DNA from: Mycobacterium malmoense
Lineage (GTDB): Bacteria; Actinomycetota; Actinomycetes; Mycobacteriales; Mycobacteriaceae
DNA length: 64,000 nt
Assembly: GCF_019645855.1 (NCBI RefSeq)
Contig: NZ_CP080999.1
Coordinates: 3,038,001-3,102,000 of the forward strand
Direction of reading: 5' to 3'
Position 1 is the first letter of the stretch. Each line of letters begins with the position of its first letter. The position numbers were made by a program, and so were the translations under genes. Below the pieces are notes generated by a model, which worked only from the letters and a program-made list of their open reading frames with translations, was not told the DNA's origin and did no database searches. Shown in pieces: positions 32,793 to 42,034 of this stretch.

Positions 32793-34003
32793 CGTGGCCC
32801 TCCCGCCGCGACTGCCTTCCTGGCGATGTCCAGCGCCGCCTGGGCCACCTGGCGCGCCGCGTCCCGATGTCCCACCCGCGCGGCGGCCGCGGTCATCGCC
32901 GCCAGCCGCGGCGGGTCGCTGAGCAGCCCGGCCACCTCCCGGGCGACCAGGTCCGGCGTCAGGGCGGCGTCGGCGACCACCATGCCGCCACCGGCGTCGA
33001 CCACCGGCAGCGCGTTGAGCCGCTGCTCGCCGTTGCCGATCGGCAGCGGGACGTAGATGGCCGGCAGTCCGACGGCCGAGACCTCGGCGACGGTCATCGC
33101 GCCGGACCGGCAGATCACCAGGTCGGCGGCGGCGTAGGCCAGGTCCATCCGGTCAAGGTAGGGCACCGCCACGTAGGGCGGATCGCCCGGCTCGGGTGCG
33201 CGCAGCTCGAGGGTGTTCTTGGGTCCGTGCGCGTGCAGCACGGACACGCCCGCGGCGGCCAGGCCGGCGGCCGCCCCGGAGACGGCCCGGTTCAGCGAGA
33301 CCGCGCCCTGCGAGCCACCGAACACCAGCAGCACCCGCGCGTCGTCGGCGAAGCCGAAGTGCTTCCGCGCCTCGGCACGCAACGCGGCACGGTCCAGCGC
33401 GGTGATGGCGGCCCGGACCGGCACCCCGACCACCTCGGCGCGCGGCAGCCCGCACTCGGGCACCGCGGCCAGCACCCGGTCCGCGCGGCGGGCGCCGACG
33501 CGGTTGGCCAGCCCGGCGCGGGCGTTGGCCTCGTGGATCACCACCGGGACGCGGCGCCTGAGGCGGGGCGTGAAGGGCAGGCCGAGGGCCGCGAGGTAGG
33601 CCGGCAGTGCCACATACCCGCCGAAGCCGATCACCACGTCGACGTCGACGGCGTCGAGCACGGCGCGGGCTTCCCGGACGGCGCGCCACACCCGCGGCGG
33701 CAGCCGCACCAGGTCGCCGCTGAGCTTCCGCGGCAGCGGCACCGGCGTGATCAGCTCCAGGCGATAGCCGCGCGCCGGCACCAGCGTGGTGTCCAGCCCG
33801 CGCCGGGTGCCCAACGCGGTGATCCGGACCCGCGGATCCAGCGCGCTCAGCGCGTCGGCGACGGCCATGGCGGGCTCCACATGGCCGGCCGTCCCGCCGC
33901 CGGCGAGCACGACCGACAGGGGGGAATTGACCGACGATGCGGCACCGGCGGGCGAGGGGCTTGCCCCCAGCCCGCCGGCCGGCTCCCTGACCGTGTCGTT
34001 CAC
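32789..34003 (-). CDS. murG: MurG N-acetylglucosaminyltransferase
   Basis: A 404-residue GT28 enzyme that adds GlcNAc to lipid I to form lipid II on the inner face of the membrane. The acceptor-site glycine loop is VVLAGGGTAGHVEPAMAVAD; the donor-side loop is LLVFGGSQGAVSLNRA; the UDP-GlcNAc region includes VICRSGAMTVAEVSAVGLPA. The GTG at 34003 overlaps the ftsW stop (GTGA). The 25-residue N-terminal extension before the first strand is low-complexity and may not be conserved. Confidence 0.96.
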   Translation of the reverse strand: MNDTVREPAGGLGASPSPAGAASSVNSPLSVVLAGGGTAGHVEPAMAVADALSALDPRVRITALGTRRGLDTTLVPARGYRLELITPVPLPRKLSGDLVRLPPRVWRAVREARAVLDAVDVDVVIGFGGYVALPAYLAALGLPFTPRLRRRVPVVIHEANARAGLANRVGARRADRVLAAVPECGLPRAEVVGVPVRAAITALDRAALRAEARKHFGFADDARVLLVFGGSQGAVSLNRAVSGAAAGLAAAGVSVLHAHGPKNTLELRAPEPGDPPYVAVPYLDRMDLAYAAADLVICRSGAMTVAEVSAVGLPAIYVPLPIGNGEQRLNALPVVDAGGGMVVADAALTPDLVAREVAGLLSDPPRLAAMTAAAARVGHRDAARQVAQAALDIARKAVAAGGPR

Positions 34004-35655
34004 CCGTAATGCTGACCTTCCAATGCGCGAGCTCGCCGTGTCGGACGCTGGCCGGCGTGACGCTGGCCAGATCCATGATGCTCCCCCGGAAGGGGCCGGT
34101 GCCCCAAACCCCGCGAGCGGGCGCCGCCTGCAGGCTGGCGAGCCGGCCGGGCGGGCCGCTGGGGTCCCTTCTTGGACGGCTTGGACGGCTTAGACGGGTT
34201 GGGCGCCCCGGTTTTGCCCGGCCGCGGGCCGACGCGCTTGCGATCGCGAAACGCCTCGATGCGGCTCGGCACATACGGCTCGGGCAGCGGCAGCCGCAGC
34301 AACCGGTTTACCTTGTCGTCGCGGCCGGCCCGCAGCGCGGCCACCGCCTCCGGTTCGTGACGAGCCGCGTTGGCCATGATGCCTATCATGAAAAGCGTTG
34401 CGGCCGTGGATGTTCCGCCGGCAGAGATGAGCGGCAGCTGCAGACCGGTGACCGGCAGCACCCCGATCACGTAGCCGATGTTGATAAAGGCCTGCCCGAG
34501 GATCCACATGGTCGTGGTGGCGGTCAGCAGCCGCAGGAACGGGTCGGCCGACCGCCGCGCGATCCGCATCCCGGTGTAGGCGAACAAGCCGAAGAGGGCC
34601 AGCAGCCCGAACGCGCCGACGAAGCCCAGTTCCTCGCCGATGATCGCGAAGATGAAGTCGTTGTGGGCGTTGGGCAGGTAGTTCCACTTGGCGACGCCCT
34701 GGCCGAGGCCGTCGCCGAAGACGCCGCCGTGGGCGAGCGCGAACTTTGCCTGACGGGCCTGGTAGCCGGTGTCCTGGGGGTCGTTTTCGGGGTTAATCCA
34801 GGACCGCACCCGGTCCGAGCGGTACCCCGCGGACATGGCCAGGATCGCGCCGGCGACGAAAACGGCCGCCAGCGAGGTGACGAAGACGCGCAGCGGCAGC
34901 CCGGCGTACCACAGCAGAGCCAGCAGGATGATGCCCAGCGACACGGTCTGGCCGAGGTCGGGCTGGGCCACGATGAGCGCCAGGGCGATGACGGCGGCCG
35001 GGACCAGCGGAATCAGCATCTCGCGCAACGACGCCCGTTCCATGCGCCGGGCCGCCAGCAGGTGCGCGCCCCAGATGGCGAACGCGATCTTCGCCAGCTC
35101 GGAGGGCTGCATCGAGAAGCCGGCGATCACGAACCATTTACGAGACCCGTTGGCCAGGTTGCCGATCCCCGGAACCAGCACGAGCACCAGCAGGATGATG
35201 GTGACCACGTACCCGGTGAAGGCGACGCGGCGGATGAACCGCACCGACATCCGCAACGCGGCATAGGCGCCGACAACGCCGATGATCGTCCACAAGACCT
35301 GCTTGCCGAAAATGACCCAGGCCGACCCGTCGGTGTCATACGAGCGCACGCCGGAGGCCGACAGCACCATGATCAGGCCGAGCGTCGTCAGCAACCCGGC
35401 AATGGCGATGATCAGGTGAAACGACGTCATGGGCCGGCCCAGCCACGCGCCGAACCGGCTGCGCAGACCGCCCGGTTCGGCCCCGGAGGCCTTTGGGGGG
35501 GCGTCCGAAGCCGGGGCCTTGGCCGCGTCGTCGGTTCCGGATGGATCCGTCGGGGCGACCGGCTCCTCCGCCCCGGCCCGCTCGGCCGGGGTTTCGTCTT
35601 TTCCCGTGTCCGGGCCCTTGTCCCGGCCCAGCAGCCGGGTCAGCGCGTTACGCAC
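34000..35655 (-). CDS. ftsW: FtsW lipid II polymerase (SEDS family)
   Basis: A 551-residue multipass membrane protein with about ten helices between residues 75 and 450. SEDS landmarks are present: GSRKWFVIAGFSMQPSELAK, AQPDLGQTVSLGII, and LPLISAGGTSTAATLFMIG. The N-terminal 70 residues are acidic and the C-terminal 100 residues basic and proline-rich, both cytoplasmic. A similar long tail in M. tuberculosis FtsW binds FtsZ. It polymerises glycan strands with PbpB at the septum. Start is GTG at 35655, seven bases after the murD stop. Confidence 0.95.
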   Translation of the reverse strand: MRNALTRLLGRDKGPDTGKDETPAERAGAEEPVAPTDPSGTDDAAKAPASDAPPKASGAEPGGLRSRFGAWLGRPMTSFHLIIAIAGLLTTLGLIMVLSASGVRSYDTDGSAWVIFGKQVLWTIIGVVGAYAALRMSVRFIRRVAFTGYVVTIILLVLVLVPGIGNLANGSRKWFVIAGFSMQPSELAKIAFAIWGAHLLAARRMERASLREMLIPLVPAAVIALALIVAQPDLGQTVSLGIILLALLWYAGLPLRVFVTSLAAVFVAGAILAMSAGYRSDRVRSWINPENDPQDTGYQARQAKFALAHGGVFGDGLGQGVAKWNYLPNAHNDFIFAIIGEELGFVGAFGLLALFGLFAYTGMRIARRSADPFLRLLTATTTMWILGQAFINIGYVIGVLPVTGLQLPLISAGGTSTAATLFMIGIMANAARHEPEAVAALRAGRDDKVNRLLRLPLPEPYVPSRIEAFRDRKRVGPRPGKTGAPNPSKPSKPSKKGPQRPARPARQPAGGARSRGLGHRPLPGEHHGSGQRHAGQRPTRRARALEGQHYG

Positions 35656-35661
35656 GCCCGC

Positions 35662-37113
35662 CTACCGGATCGCCGCGCGCACGGCGGCCGCGAACGCGTC
35701 GCCGCGGTCGGCGTACCCGGTGAACTGGTCGAACGAGGCGCCGGCCGGTGCCAGCAGGATCGTGTCGCCCGGCTTTGCCAACTCGCGGGCCGCGGCCACG
35801 GCCGCGGTCATGACGCGAGCACCGAGGTCCCCGCCCGCATGTATCACTTCTGCCACACCAGTAACAGAAACAACAGCAGTCGCATCCATACCAGCATCCT
35901 CGCCTGTCACAACCTGGACGACGGGGACATCGGGCGCGTGTCGCGATAACGCCTCTGCAACCTCTTGGCGATCCCGGCCGATGAGCACCGCGCCGACCAG
36001 CCGGGACGCGATCCTGGCGACCTCGGCGTCGACGGACGCGCCCTTCAGCAAACCGCCGGCCACCCACACCACGCGCGGGTAGGCCAGCACGGACGCCTCG
36101 GCGGCGTGCGGATTGGTGGCCTTGGAGTCGTCGACGTAGGTGATCCCCTCGGCGACGGCGACCACCTCGGCCCGATGCCGGCCCACCCGGAACGACGCGA
36201 TCGCGGTCGCGATCGCGTCGGCGGGCACACCGACGCTGCGGGCCAGCGCCGCCGCGGCCAGGGCGTCGAGCACCCCGACCGGGCCCGGCACCGGAATCGA
36301 CTCGACCGGCAGAAGCGCCAGGTCGTCGGCGAAGGCGCGGTCGACCAGCTGGCCGTCGCGCACGCCGAGCTCACCGGCGGCCGGTTCGCCGAGCCGGAAG
36401 CCGACGCGCACCGGCGCCGCCGCGGTGTCCAGCAACGCGGCGGCGCGGGCGTCGTCAAGTCCGGCCACCGCCACCCGGCCGCCCAGCACCCGGGCCTTCG
36501 CGGCGACGTATTCGGCAAAGGTGGCGTGCCAGTCCAGATGGTCCTCGGCGATGTTGAGCACGACGCCGGCCTCGGGCCGCAGCGAGGGCGCCCAGTGCAG
36601 CTGGAAGCTGGACAGCTCAACGGCCAGCAGGTCGGCGGGCTCGTTCAGGGCGTCCAGCACGGGGCTGCCGATGTTGCCGCACAGCAGGCTGCGTTGTCCG
36701 GCGGCGGTCAGCATGGCGTGCAGCATCGACGTCGTCGTCGTCTTGCCGTTCGTCCCGGTCACCACGAGCCAGCGCCGCGGCGGCCCGTAGTGGCCCGCGG
36801 CGTCGAGCCGCCAGGCGAGCTCCACGTCACCCCAGATGGGCACGGCGGCGGCGGAGGCCGCGGCCAGCAGCGGCGTGGCCGGCGAAAAGCCGGGGCTGGT
36901 GATCACCAGGGCGTAGCGGGAGATCTGCCGCGCGGCCGTCGCCGTGGTCACGGTCGCCACCCCGCTCTCGGCGTATCCGCGCAGGGTGGCCGGGTCGTCG
37001 TCGCACAGGGTCGCCGCCGCGCCGAATCGGGCCAGGGCCGCCAGCACCGCCCTGCCGGTCACGCCGCCGCCGGCCACCAGCACGGGCGCGCCGGCCACGA
37101 GAGGCTCGAGCAC
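35662..37113 (-). CDS. murD: UDP-MurNAc-L-Ala-D-glutamate ligase MurD
   Basis: A 483-residue Mur ligase. The N-terminal nucleotide-type domain begins LEPLVAGAPVLVAGGGVTGR; the ATP loop is VTGTNGKTTTTSM; the C-terminal part has VDDSKATNPHAAEASV, the MurD-specific DSKATN motif. It adds D-glutamate to the stem peptide. I chose the GTG at 37113, which overlaps the murX stop region and gives the length known from M. tuberculosis; a GTG at 37143 is an alternative with ten more residues. Confidence 0.94.
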   Translation of the reverse strand: MLEPLVAGAPVLVAGGGVTGRAVLAALARFGAAATLCDDDPATLRGYAESGVATVTTATAARQISRYALVITSPGFSPATPLLAAASAAAVPIWGDVELAWRLDAAGHYGPPRRWLVVTGTNGKTTTTSMLHAMLTAAGQRSLLCGNIGSPVLDALNEPADLLAVELSSFQLHWAPSLRPEAGVVLNIAEDHLDWHATFAEYVAAKARVLGGRVAVAGLDDARAAALLDTAAAPVRVGFRLGEPAAGELGVRDGQLVDRAFADDLALLPVESIPVPGPVGVLDALAAAALARSVGVPADAIATAIASFRVGRHRAEVVAVAEGITYVDDSKATNPHAAEASVLAYPRVVWVAGGLLKGASVDAEVARIASRLVGAVLIGRDRQEVAEALSRHAPDVPVVQVVTGEDAGMDATAVVSVTGVAEVIHAGGDLGARVMTAAVAAARELAKPGDTILLAPAGASFDQFTGYADRGDAFAAAVRAAIR

Positions 37114-37114
37114 G

Positions 37115-38194
37115 TCAGGCACCGATCGCGGCCAGCCACTCACCGTAGAACAGGGCCACGCCCAGGCCGCAGGTGATCGCGGTGAGCAGCCAGAAGCGGA
37201 TGATCACCGTGGTCTCGGCCCAGCCGACCAGTTCGAAGTGGTGGTGGAAGGGCGCCATGCGGAACATGCGGCGCCCGGTGGTGCGGAAGGCCAGGATCTG
37301 CAGCACGACGGAGATGACCTCGGCGACGAACAGCGCACCGAGCACGACGGCGAGGATCTCGGTGCGGCTGGTGACCGAAAGGCCCGCGATGATGCCGCCC
37401 AGCGCCAGCGACCCGGTGTCGCCCATGAAGATCTTGGCGGGCGCGGCGTTCCACCACAAAAAGCCGATGCAGGCGCCGGCGGTGGCGGCCGCGATGATGG
37501 CCAGGTCCAGCGGGTCGCGCACGTTGTAGCAGCCCAGGCCCGGCGCGGTGGCACACGCGTTGCGGTACTGCCAGAAGGTGATCAACACGTAGGCGGCGGT
37601 GACCATCGCCATGGCGCCGGCGGCCAGCCCGTCCAGGCCGTCGGTGAAATTGACCGCGTTGGACCAGGCGCTGACGATGACCACGCAGAACAGCACGAAC
37701 AGCCCGGGAGCCAGCGTGACGGTGGCGATCTCACGCACGTAGGACAGGTCCGCGCTGCCCGGTGTCAGGCCGTTGGCGTTGTGGAACTGCAGCACCAGCA
37801 CGCCGAACAGCACCGCGGCCCCGATCTGCCCGACCGTCTTGGCGGTCTTGTTCAGCCCGAGGTTGCGCGACCTGCGGATCTTGATCAGGTCGTCGACGAA
37901 GCCGACCCCGCCCAGCACGGTGGCCAGCCCCAGCACCAGCAGGCCCGACGCGGATATGCCTTCGCCGTCGAACGCCAGCCCGGCGATGTGCGTGCCCAGG
38001 TAGCCGGCCCAGATGCCGGCCAGGATCGCCACCCCGCCCATCGACGGCGTGCCGCGCTTCGTGTGGTGGCTGGGCGGGCCGTCCTCGCGGATCTGGTGAC
38101 CGAACCCCTGCTTGGTGAACAGCCGGATCAGCACGGGGGTCAGCAGGATGGACACGGTCAGCGCGATGGCAACGGCGATGAGGATCTGTCTCAC
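37115..38194 (-). CDS. murX: Phospho-MurNAc-pentapeptide transferase MraY (MurX)
   Basis: A 359-residue integral membrane enzyme with ten predicted helices. It transfers phospho-MurNAc-pentapeptide to decaprenyl phosphate, giving lipid I. Family motifs are visible: GVGFVDDLIKIRRSRNLGLN (the DD pair), NAVNFTDGLDGLAAG, GDTGSLALGGI and MAPFHHHFELVGWAE with the HHH cluster. The GTG start overlaps the murF stop by GTGA. Confidence 0.97.
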   Translation of the reverse strand: MRQILIAVAIALTVSILLTPVLIRLFTKQGFGHQIREDGPPSHHTKRGTPSMGGVAILAGIWAGYLGTHIAGLAFDGEGISASGLLVLGLATVLGGVGFVDDLIKIRRSRNLGLNKTAKTVGQIGAAVLFGVLVLQFHNANGLTPGSADLSYVREIATVTLAPGLFVLFCVVIVSAWSNAVNFTDGLDGLAAGAMAMVTAAYVLITFWQYRNACATAPGLGCYNVRDPLDLAIIAAATAGACIGFLWWNAAPAKIFMGDTGSLALGGIIAGLSVTSRTEILAVVLGALFVAEVISVVLQILAFRTTGRRMFRMAPFHHHFELVGWAETTVIIRFWLLTAITCGLGVALFYGEWLAAIGA

Positions 38195-39726
38195 GCGCGC
38201 ACCCCGCCGGCAGAGTCGCCCGGGCCCGCTGAGCCTTCCGCGGCCAGGGCGTCGGCCAACGCCCCGAGACCGGCGGCGTTGGACGCCTTGACCAGGACCA
38301 CGTCACCGGGTTGCATCTTGGCCCGCAACAACGCCAGGGCGGCGTCGCCGTCGGGCACGCTGACGGCCCCCTTATCGGTGTCCGAGCCCCACGAGTCCCA
38401 CGCCCCTTCGAGGACCGCTCCGTGGCGCATGGCGCTCATCGACCTCCCGGTTCCGACGACAACGAGTCGAGACACATCTAAGCGCACCGCCAGCCGGCCG
38501 ATGCGATCGTGCTCGGTTATCGCGTCGTCACCAAGCTCGGCCATCTCGCCGAGCACCGCCCAGCTGCGGCGCGGACGCTCGGTCCGGTGGGCGATCCACG
38601 CCAGCGCCTGCAGCCCGGCCCGCATCGAGTCGGGGTTGGCGTTATAGGCGTCGTCGATCACCGTGATGCCGTCGGGACGGGTGGTGACCTGCATCCGGTG
38701 CCGCGACACCGGGCCCGCCCCGGCCAGCGCGGCGGCCACTCGCTCGACGCCGGCGCCGCATTGCAGCGCGACCGCGGCGGCGCACAGCGCGTTGGTGACC
38801 TGGTGGTCGCCGTACACGCCGAGCCGCACGTCGGCTTGGGCGTCGCCCGCGTGCAGGGCGAAGCGCGGCCTGGCCAGCTCGTCCAGCGAGACCGGCCCGG
38901 CCCAGACGTCGGCGGGGCCGGCGCGGCTGACCCGGACCACCCGGGCGGCGGTCGTCTCGGCCATGGCCGCCACAGCCGGGTCGTCGACGTTGAGGATGAC
39001 CACGCCGGACGGCGGAACGGCTTGCGGCAGTTCGGCTTTGGTGCGTGCGATGGCGTCGCGGGAGCCGAACTCGCCCAGGTGGGCGGCGCCGACGTTGAGG
39101 ACCATCCCGATCGCCGGCGGGGCGATGTCGGCCAGCGCGGCGATGTTGCCGGGATGGCGCGCCGACATCTCCAGGACCAGGTAGTCGGTGCTGGGGGTCG
39201 CGCGCAGCACCGTCCAGGGATGCCCGAGCTCGTTGTTGAACGACCCCGGTGGGGCCACCACCTCACCCAGCGGCTCGAGCACCGCGGCCACCAGGTCCTT
39301 GGTGGAGGTCTTTCCCGACGAGCCGGTGATCCCGACGATCGTCAGCCCGCCCGCGACCAGCTCCGCGGCCACCGCCTTGGCCAGCCTGGCCAGCGCGGCC
39401 AGCACCGCCGCGCCGGAGCCGTCGGCGTCGTGCTCGAGCACCGAGGCGCGGCTGTCTCGCGGTTCGGGGGAAACCACGATGGCGGGGACGCCGACCGGCC
39501 GGGCCGCCAGTACGGCGACGGCGCCGGCCGCGACCGCCGAGCCCGCGTGGTCGTGCCCGTCGGAGCGCGCCCCGGGCAGCGCGAGAAACAGCCCGCCGGG
39601 GCCGACGGCCCGCGAATCGAATTCGACGGTGCCGGTGACGCGCAGTTCCGCGGCGGCCCGCGGCGAGATGTCGGTCAGTGTGCCGCCGACGATTTCGGCG
39701 ATGTGGGCGACGGTCAGGTCGATCAT
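38191..39726 (-). CDS. murF: MurF, D-Ala-D-Ala adding ligase
   Basis: A 511-residue Mur ligase that adds the D-Ala-D-Ala dipeptide to the UDP-MurNAc-tripeptide. The start MIDLTVAHIAEIVGGTLTDI matches the family; the ATP loop is ITGSSGKTSTKDL; the C-terminal domain has VIDDAYNANPDSMRAGLQAL, the MurF NPxSM-type motif. The ATG overlaps the murE stop (ATGA, 39723-39726). A longer frame upstream is only overlap with murE. Confidence 0.96.
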   Translation of the reverse strand: MIDLTVAHIAEIVGGTLTDISPRAAAELRVTGTVEFDSRAVGPGGLFLALPGARSDGHDHAGSAVAAGAVAVLAARPVGVPAIVVSPEPRDSRASVLEHDADGSGAAVLAALARLAKAVAAELVAGGLTIVGITGSSGKTSTKDLVAAVLEPLGEVVAPPGSFNNELGHPWTVLRATPSTDYLVLEMSARHPGNIAALADIAPPAIGMVLNVGAAHLGEFGSRDAIARTKAELPQAVPPSGVVILNVDDPAVAAMAETTAARVVRVSRAGPADVWAGPVSLDELARPRFALHAGDAQADVRLGVYGDHQVTNALCAAAVALQCGAGVERVAAALAGAGPVSRHRMQVTTRPDGITVIDDAYNANPDSMRAGLQALAWIAHRTERPRRSWAVLGEMAELGDDAITEHDRIGRLAVRLDVSRLVVVGTGRSMSAMRHGAVLEGAWDSWGSDTDKGAVSVPDGDAALALLRAKMQPGDVVLVKASNAAGLGALADALAAEGSAGPGDSAGGVRA

Positions 39727-41261
39727 CGCCGCGCCTCCAGCGCCCGGGCCAGCTCCACGCGGTCGTCGAAGGGGCGGACCTCCCCGGCCCCGCGCTGTCC
39801 GGTCTCGTGGCCCTTGCCCGCGACCACGACCACGTCGCCGGGGCCGGCCCAGGCCACCGCGTGCCGGATCGCGTCGCGCCGGTCGGCGATCTCGATAATC
39901 TCTGCCGCGCCGCCGTTTTCGGCCGCCCCGGCCAGGATCTCGCGGCGGATTGCCGCGGGGTCCTCGCCGCGCGGGTTGTCGTCGGTGACGACGACGAGGT
40001 CGGCCAGCTCGGCGGCGATCCCGCCCATGGGCGCCCGCTTGCCGGGGTCGCGTTCGCCGCCGGCGCCGAACACCACCGCCAGCCGGCGATCGGGCCGCCG
40101 CAGGGTGGTCAGCACCGCCCGCAACGCGCCGGGCTTGTGGGCGTAGTCGACCAGCGCGAGGAAATCCTGGCCGCGGTCGATCTCTTCCATGCGCCCGGGG
40201 ACGCGGGTTTGCAGCAGGCCCGGTGCCGCCTGCTCCGGGGACACCCCCGCTACGTCCAGGATCGCCAGTGCGACAAGGCAATTAGCGACGTTGTAGTGGC
40301 CCGGTAGCCGGATGCCGACGCGGTGGTGCACGCCGGCGGGGTCGACGACGGTGAACTCCAGTCCCCCGGCGCCCATCGCGGCGCTGTCCATGGCGCGCCA
40401 GTCGGCGGGTTGGCCCGCGGCGCTGACGGTGATCGCGGCTCCGCCCTTCATGGCCCTCATGGCCATCGCGCGCCCGGCGGCGTCGTCGATGCACACCACG
40501 GCTTTTCGGGCGCGCTGCGGCGAGCCCGGGTCGAACAGCAGCGCCTTGGCCTCGAAGTAGTCGGCCATGCTGGGGTGAAAGTCGAGGTGGTCGCGGGACA
40601 GGTTGGTGAAACCGCCCACGGCGAAGGCGGTGCCGTCGACCCGGTCCAGGGCCAGGGCGTGGCTGGACACCTCCATGACGACGGTGTCGACGCCGCGTTC
40701 GGCCATCGCGGCCAGCATCGCCTGCAGCGCGGGGGCCTCCGGAGTGGTCAGCGCGCTAGGGACGTCGGCGCCGTCGACGCGGATGCCGATGGTGCCGATC
40801 AGCCCGACCGTCCGGCCGGCGGCGCGCAACCCCGACTCCACCATGTAGGTCGTAGTCGTCTTGCCCGACGTTCCGGTGATCCCGATAACCGTCAGCCGTT
40901 CCGACGGGTTTCCGTACACGGTGGCGGCCAGGCCGCCGAGGACGCCGCGGGGTGCCGGGTGCACCAGTGTGGGCACGGCGCTGGACCGGGTGCCCATCTC
41001 GGCGACCCCCGCAGCGTCGGTGAGCACGGCGACGGCGCCGCGTTCGATGGCCTCGGCGGCGTACCGGGCGCCGTGCGTGGTCGAGCCGGGCAGCGCGGCG
41101 AACAGGTCGCCGGGCGTCACGTCCTGGGCCCGCAGCGTCACGCCGGTGACCGGCACGTCGGGAACTGGACCGTCGACCGGCACCGCGCCGACCTGGGCCG
41201 CTAGCGCCGGCAACCGCGCGCCCGCGACGGCGTTGGGCCGCAGCGCAGTGGGCACCGACAC
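39723..41261 (-). CDS. murE: MurE, meso-diaminopimelate ligase
   Basis: A 512-residue Mur ligase. The ATP loop is ITGTSGKTTTTYMVESGLRA. The C-terminal motif DDNPRGEDP contains DNPR, the signature for meso-DAP rather than lysine. It forms UDP-MurNAc-L-Ala-D-Glu-mDAP. The GTG start at 41261 has a GGAGG site. The gene opens the murE-to-ftsQ block; upstream the order is broken by the TetR/monooxygenase pair, so it probably has its own promoter in the 97-base gap. Confidence 0.96.
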   Translation of the reverse strand: MSVPTALRPNAVAGARLPALAAQVGAVPVDGPVPDVPVTGVTLRAQDVTPGDLFAALPGSTTHGARYAAEAIERGAVAVLTDAAGVAEMGTRSSAVPTLVHPAPRGVLGGLAATVYGNPSERLTVIGITGTSGKTTTTYMVESGLRAAGRTVGLIGTIGIRVDGADVPSALTTPEAPALQAMLAAMAERGVDTVVMEVSSHALALDRVDGTAFAVGGFTNLSRDHLDFHPSMADYFEAKALLFDPGSPQRARKAVVCIDDAAGRAMAMRAMKGGAAITVSAAGQPADWRAMDSAAMGAGGLEFTVVDPAGVHHRVGIRLPGHYNVANCLVALAILDVAGVSPEQAAPGLLQTRVPGRMEEIDRGQDFLALVDYAHKPGALRAVLTTLRRPDRRLAVVFGAGGERDPGKRAPMGGIAAELADLVVVTDDNPRGEDPAAIRREILAGAAENGGAAEIIEIADRRDAIRHAVAWAGPGDVVVVAGKGHETGQRGAGEVRPFDDRVELARALEARR

Positions 41262-41358
41262 CCGTCACCACCTCCGTTAGCCATGATCAGGCATGCACCC
41301 TACCTAGGAGTACCGGCCAACGAGGTGCTCCCGCGCCCCGCAGGCACGTTATCCGCCT

Positions 41359-41964
41359 TTACCCGCCTTTGCGCCAGCGGAGAAGGGGGAGAAAGACGGC
41401 GTCGACGATCTCCTCGATGGCCTCGTCGGACAGCGGCCGCAGCGTCATGAGGATCTCGTGGCGGAACAGGTCCACGGGCAGGCGCGCGATGCGTTCGGTG
41501 ACCCGTCCCGGGTCGATTTCACCGCGGTCGATGGCGCGCTGGATCGCCTGCTCCAGCAGGGCGTCGCGGCCGCCTTGGACAAACGCGCTGAGGTCGGCGA
41601 GGCTGGTGCCGGTCTGGCGGTAGAAGCCGCCGAGCTGGGTGAACAACAGCGTCGCCAACCCGACCCTGACTTTGTTGGCTTGCCGCAATAGTGCGATGAC
41701 GTCACCACGGAGGCTGCCCGTGTCGGGGATGACGATGACGTCTTTGCCCACCTCGCACTTCAACGCGGCGAGCACCAGTTCCTGCTTGCCGGGCCAGCGC
41801 CGGTAGAGAACGGCACGACTGGTGCCCGCGCGCGCGGCCACCGAGTCAAAGGTGAAGTCGTCGTAACCGCGTTCGGCCAGCTCCGCCCACGCGGCATCCA
41901 ACAGCGCTTCCTCCAACGCGCGGCCGCGTCGCCTCTGCGACACACCGGTTGAATTAAGAGACAT
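41359..41964 (-). CDS. TetR-family repressor
   Basis: A 201-residue regulator. The DNA-binding domain at about 14-62 reads FDSVAARAGTSRAVLYRRWP; the rest is the helical ligand-binding part. It is divergent from a FAD monooxygenase, and a perfect palindrome lies between them. M. tuberculosis has a TetR gene at a similar place (Rv2160), so this may be the orthologue with a different partner. Likely ligand: an aromatic or antibiotic-like compound oxidised by the neighbour (inference). Confidence 0.85.
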   Translation of the reverse strand: MSLNSTGVSQRRRGRALEEALLDAAWAELAERGYDDFTFDSVAARAGTSRAVLYRRWPGKQELVLAALKCEVGKDVIVIPDTGSLRGDVIALLRQANKVRVGLATLLFTQLGGFYRQTGTSLADLSAFVQGGRDALLEQAIQRAIDRGEIDPGRVTERIARLPVDLFRHEILMTLRPLSDEAIEEIVDAVFLPLLRWRKGG

Positions 41965-41995
41965 TGCGTTTCCTAACGCCGCGGTCTATGTTTTG

Positions 41996-42010
41996 GATAC
42001 ACAATGTATC
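41996..42010. promoter_or_regulatory. Palindromic operator between tetR and the monooxygenase
   Basis: GATACA-CAA-TGTATC is a perfect 15 bp inverted repeat 31 bases from the tetR start and 24 bases before the monooxygenase start. Size, symmetry and position fit a TetR operator controlling both divergent genes. Confidence 0.75.
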
Positions 42011-42034
42011 TTACCGTCGGAAGGGTCGAATTCG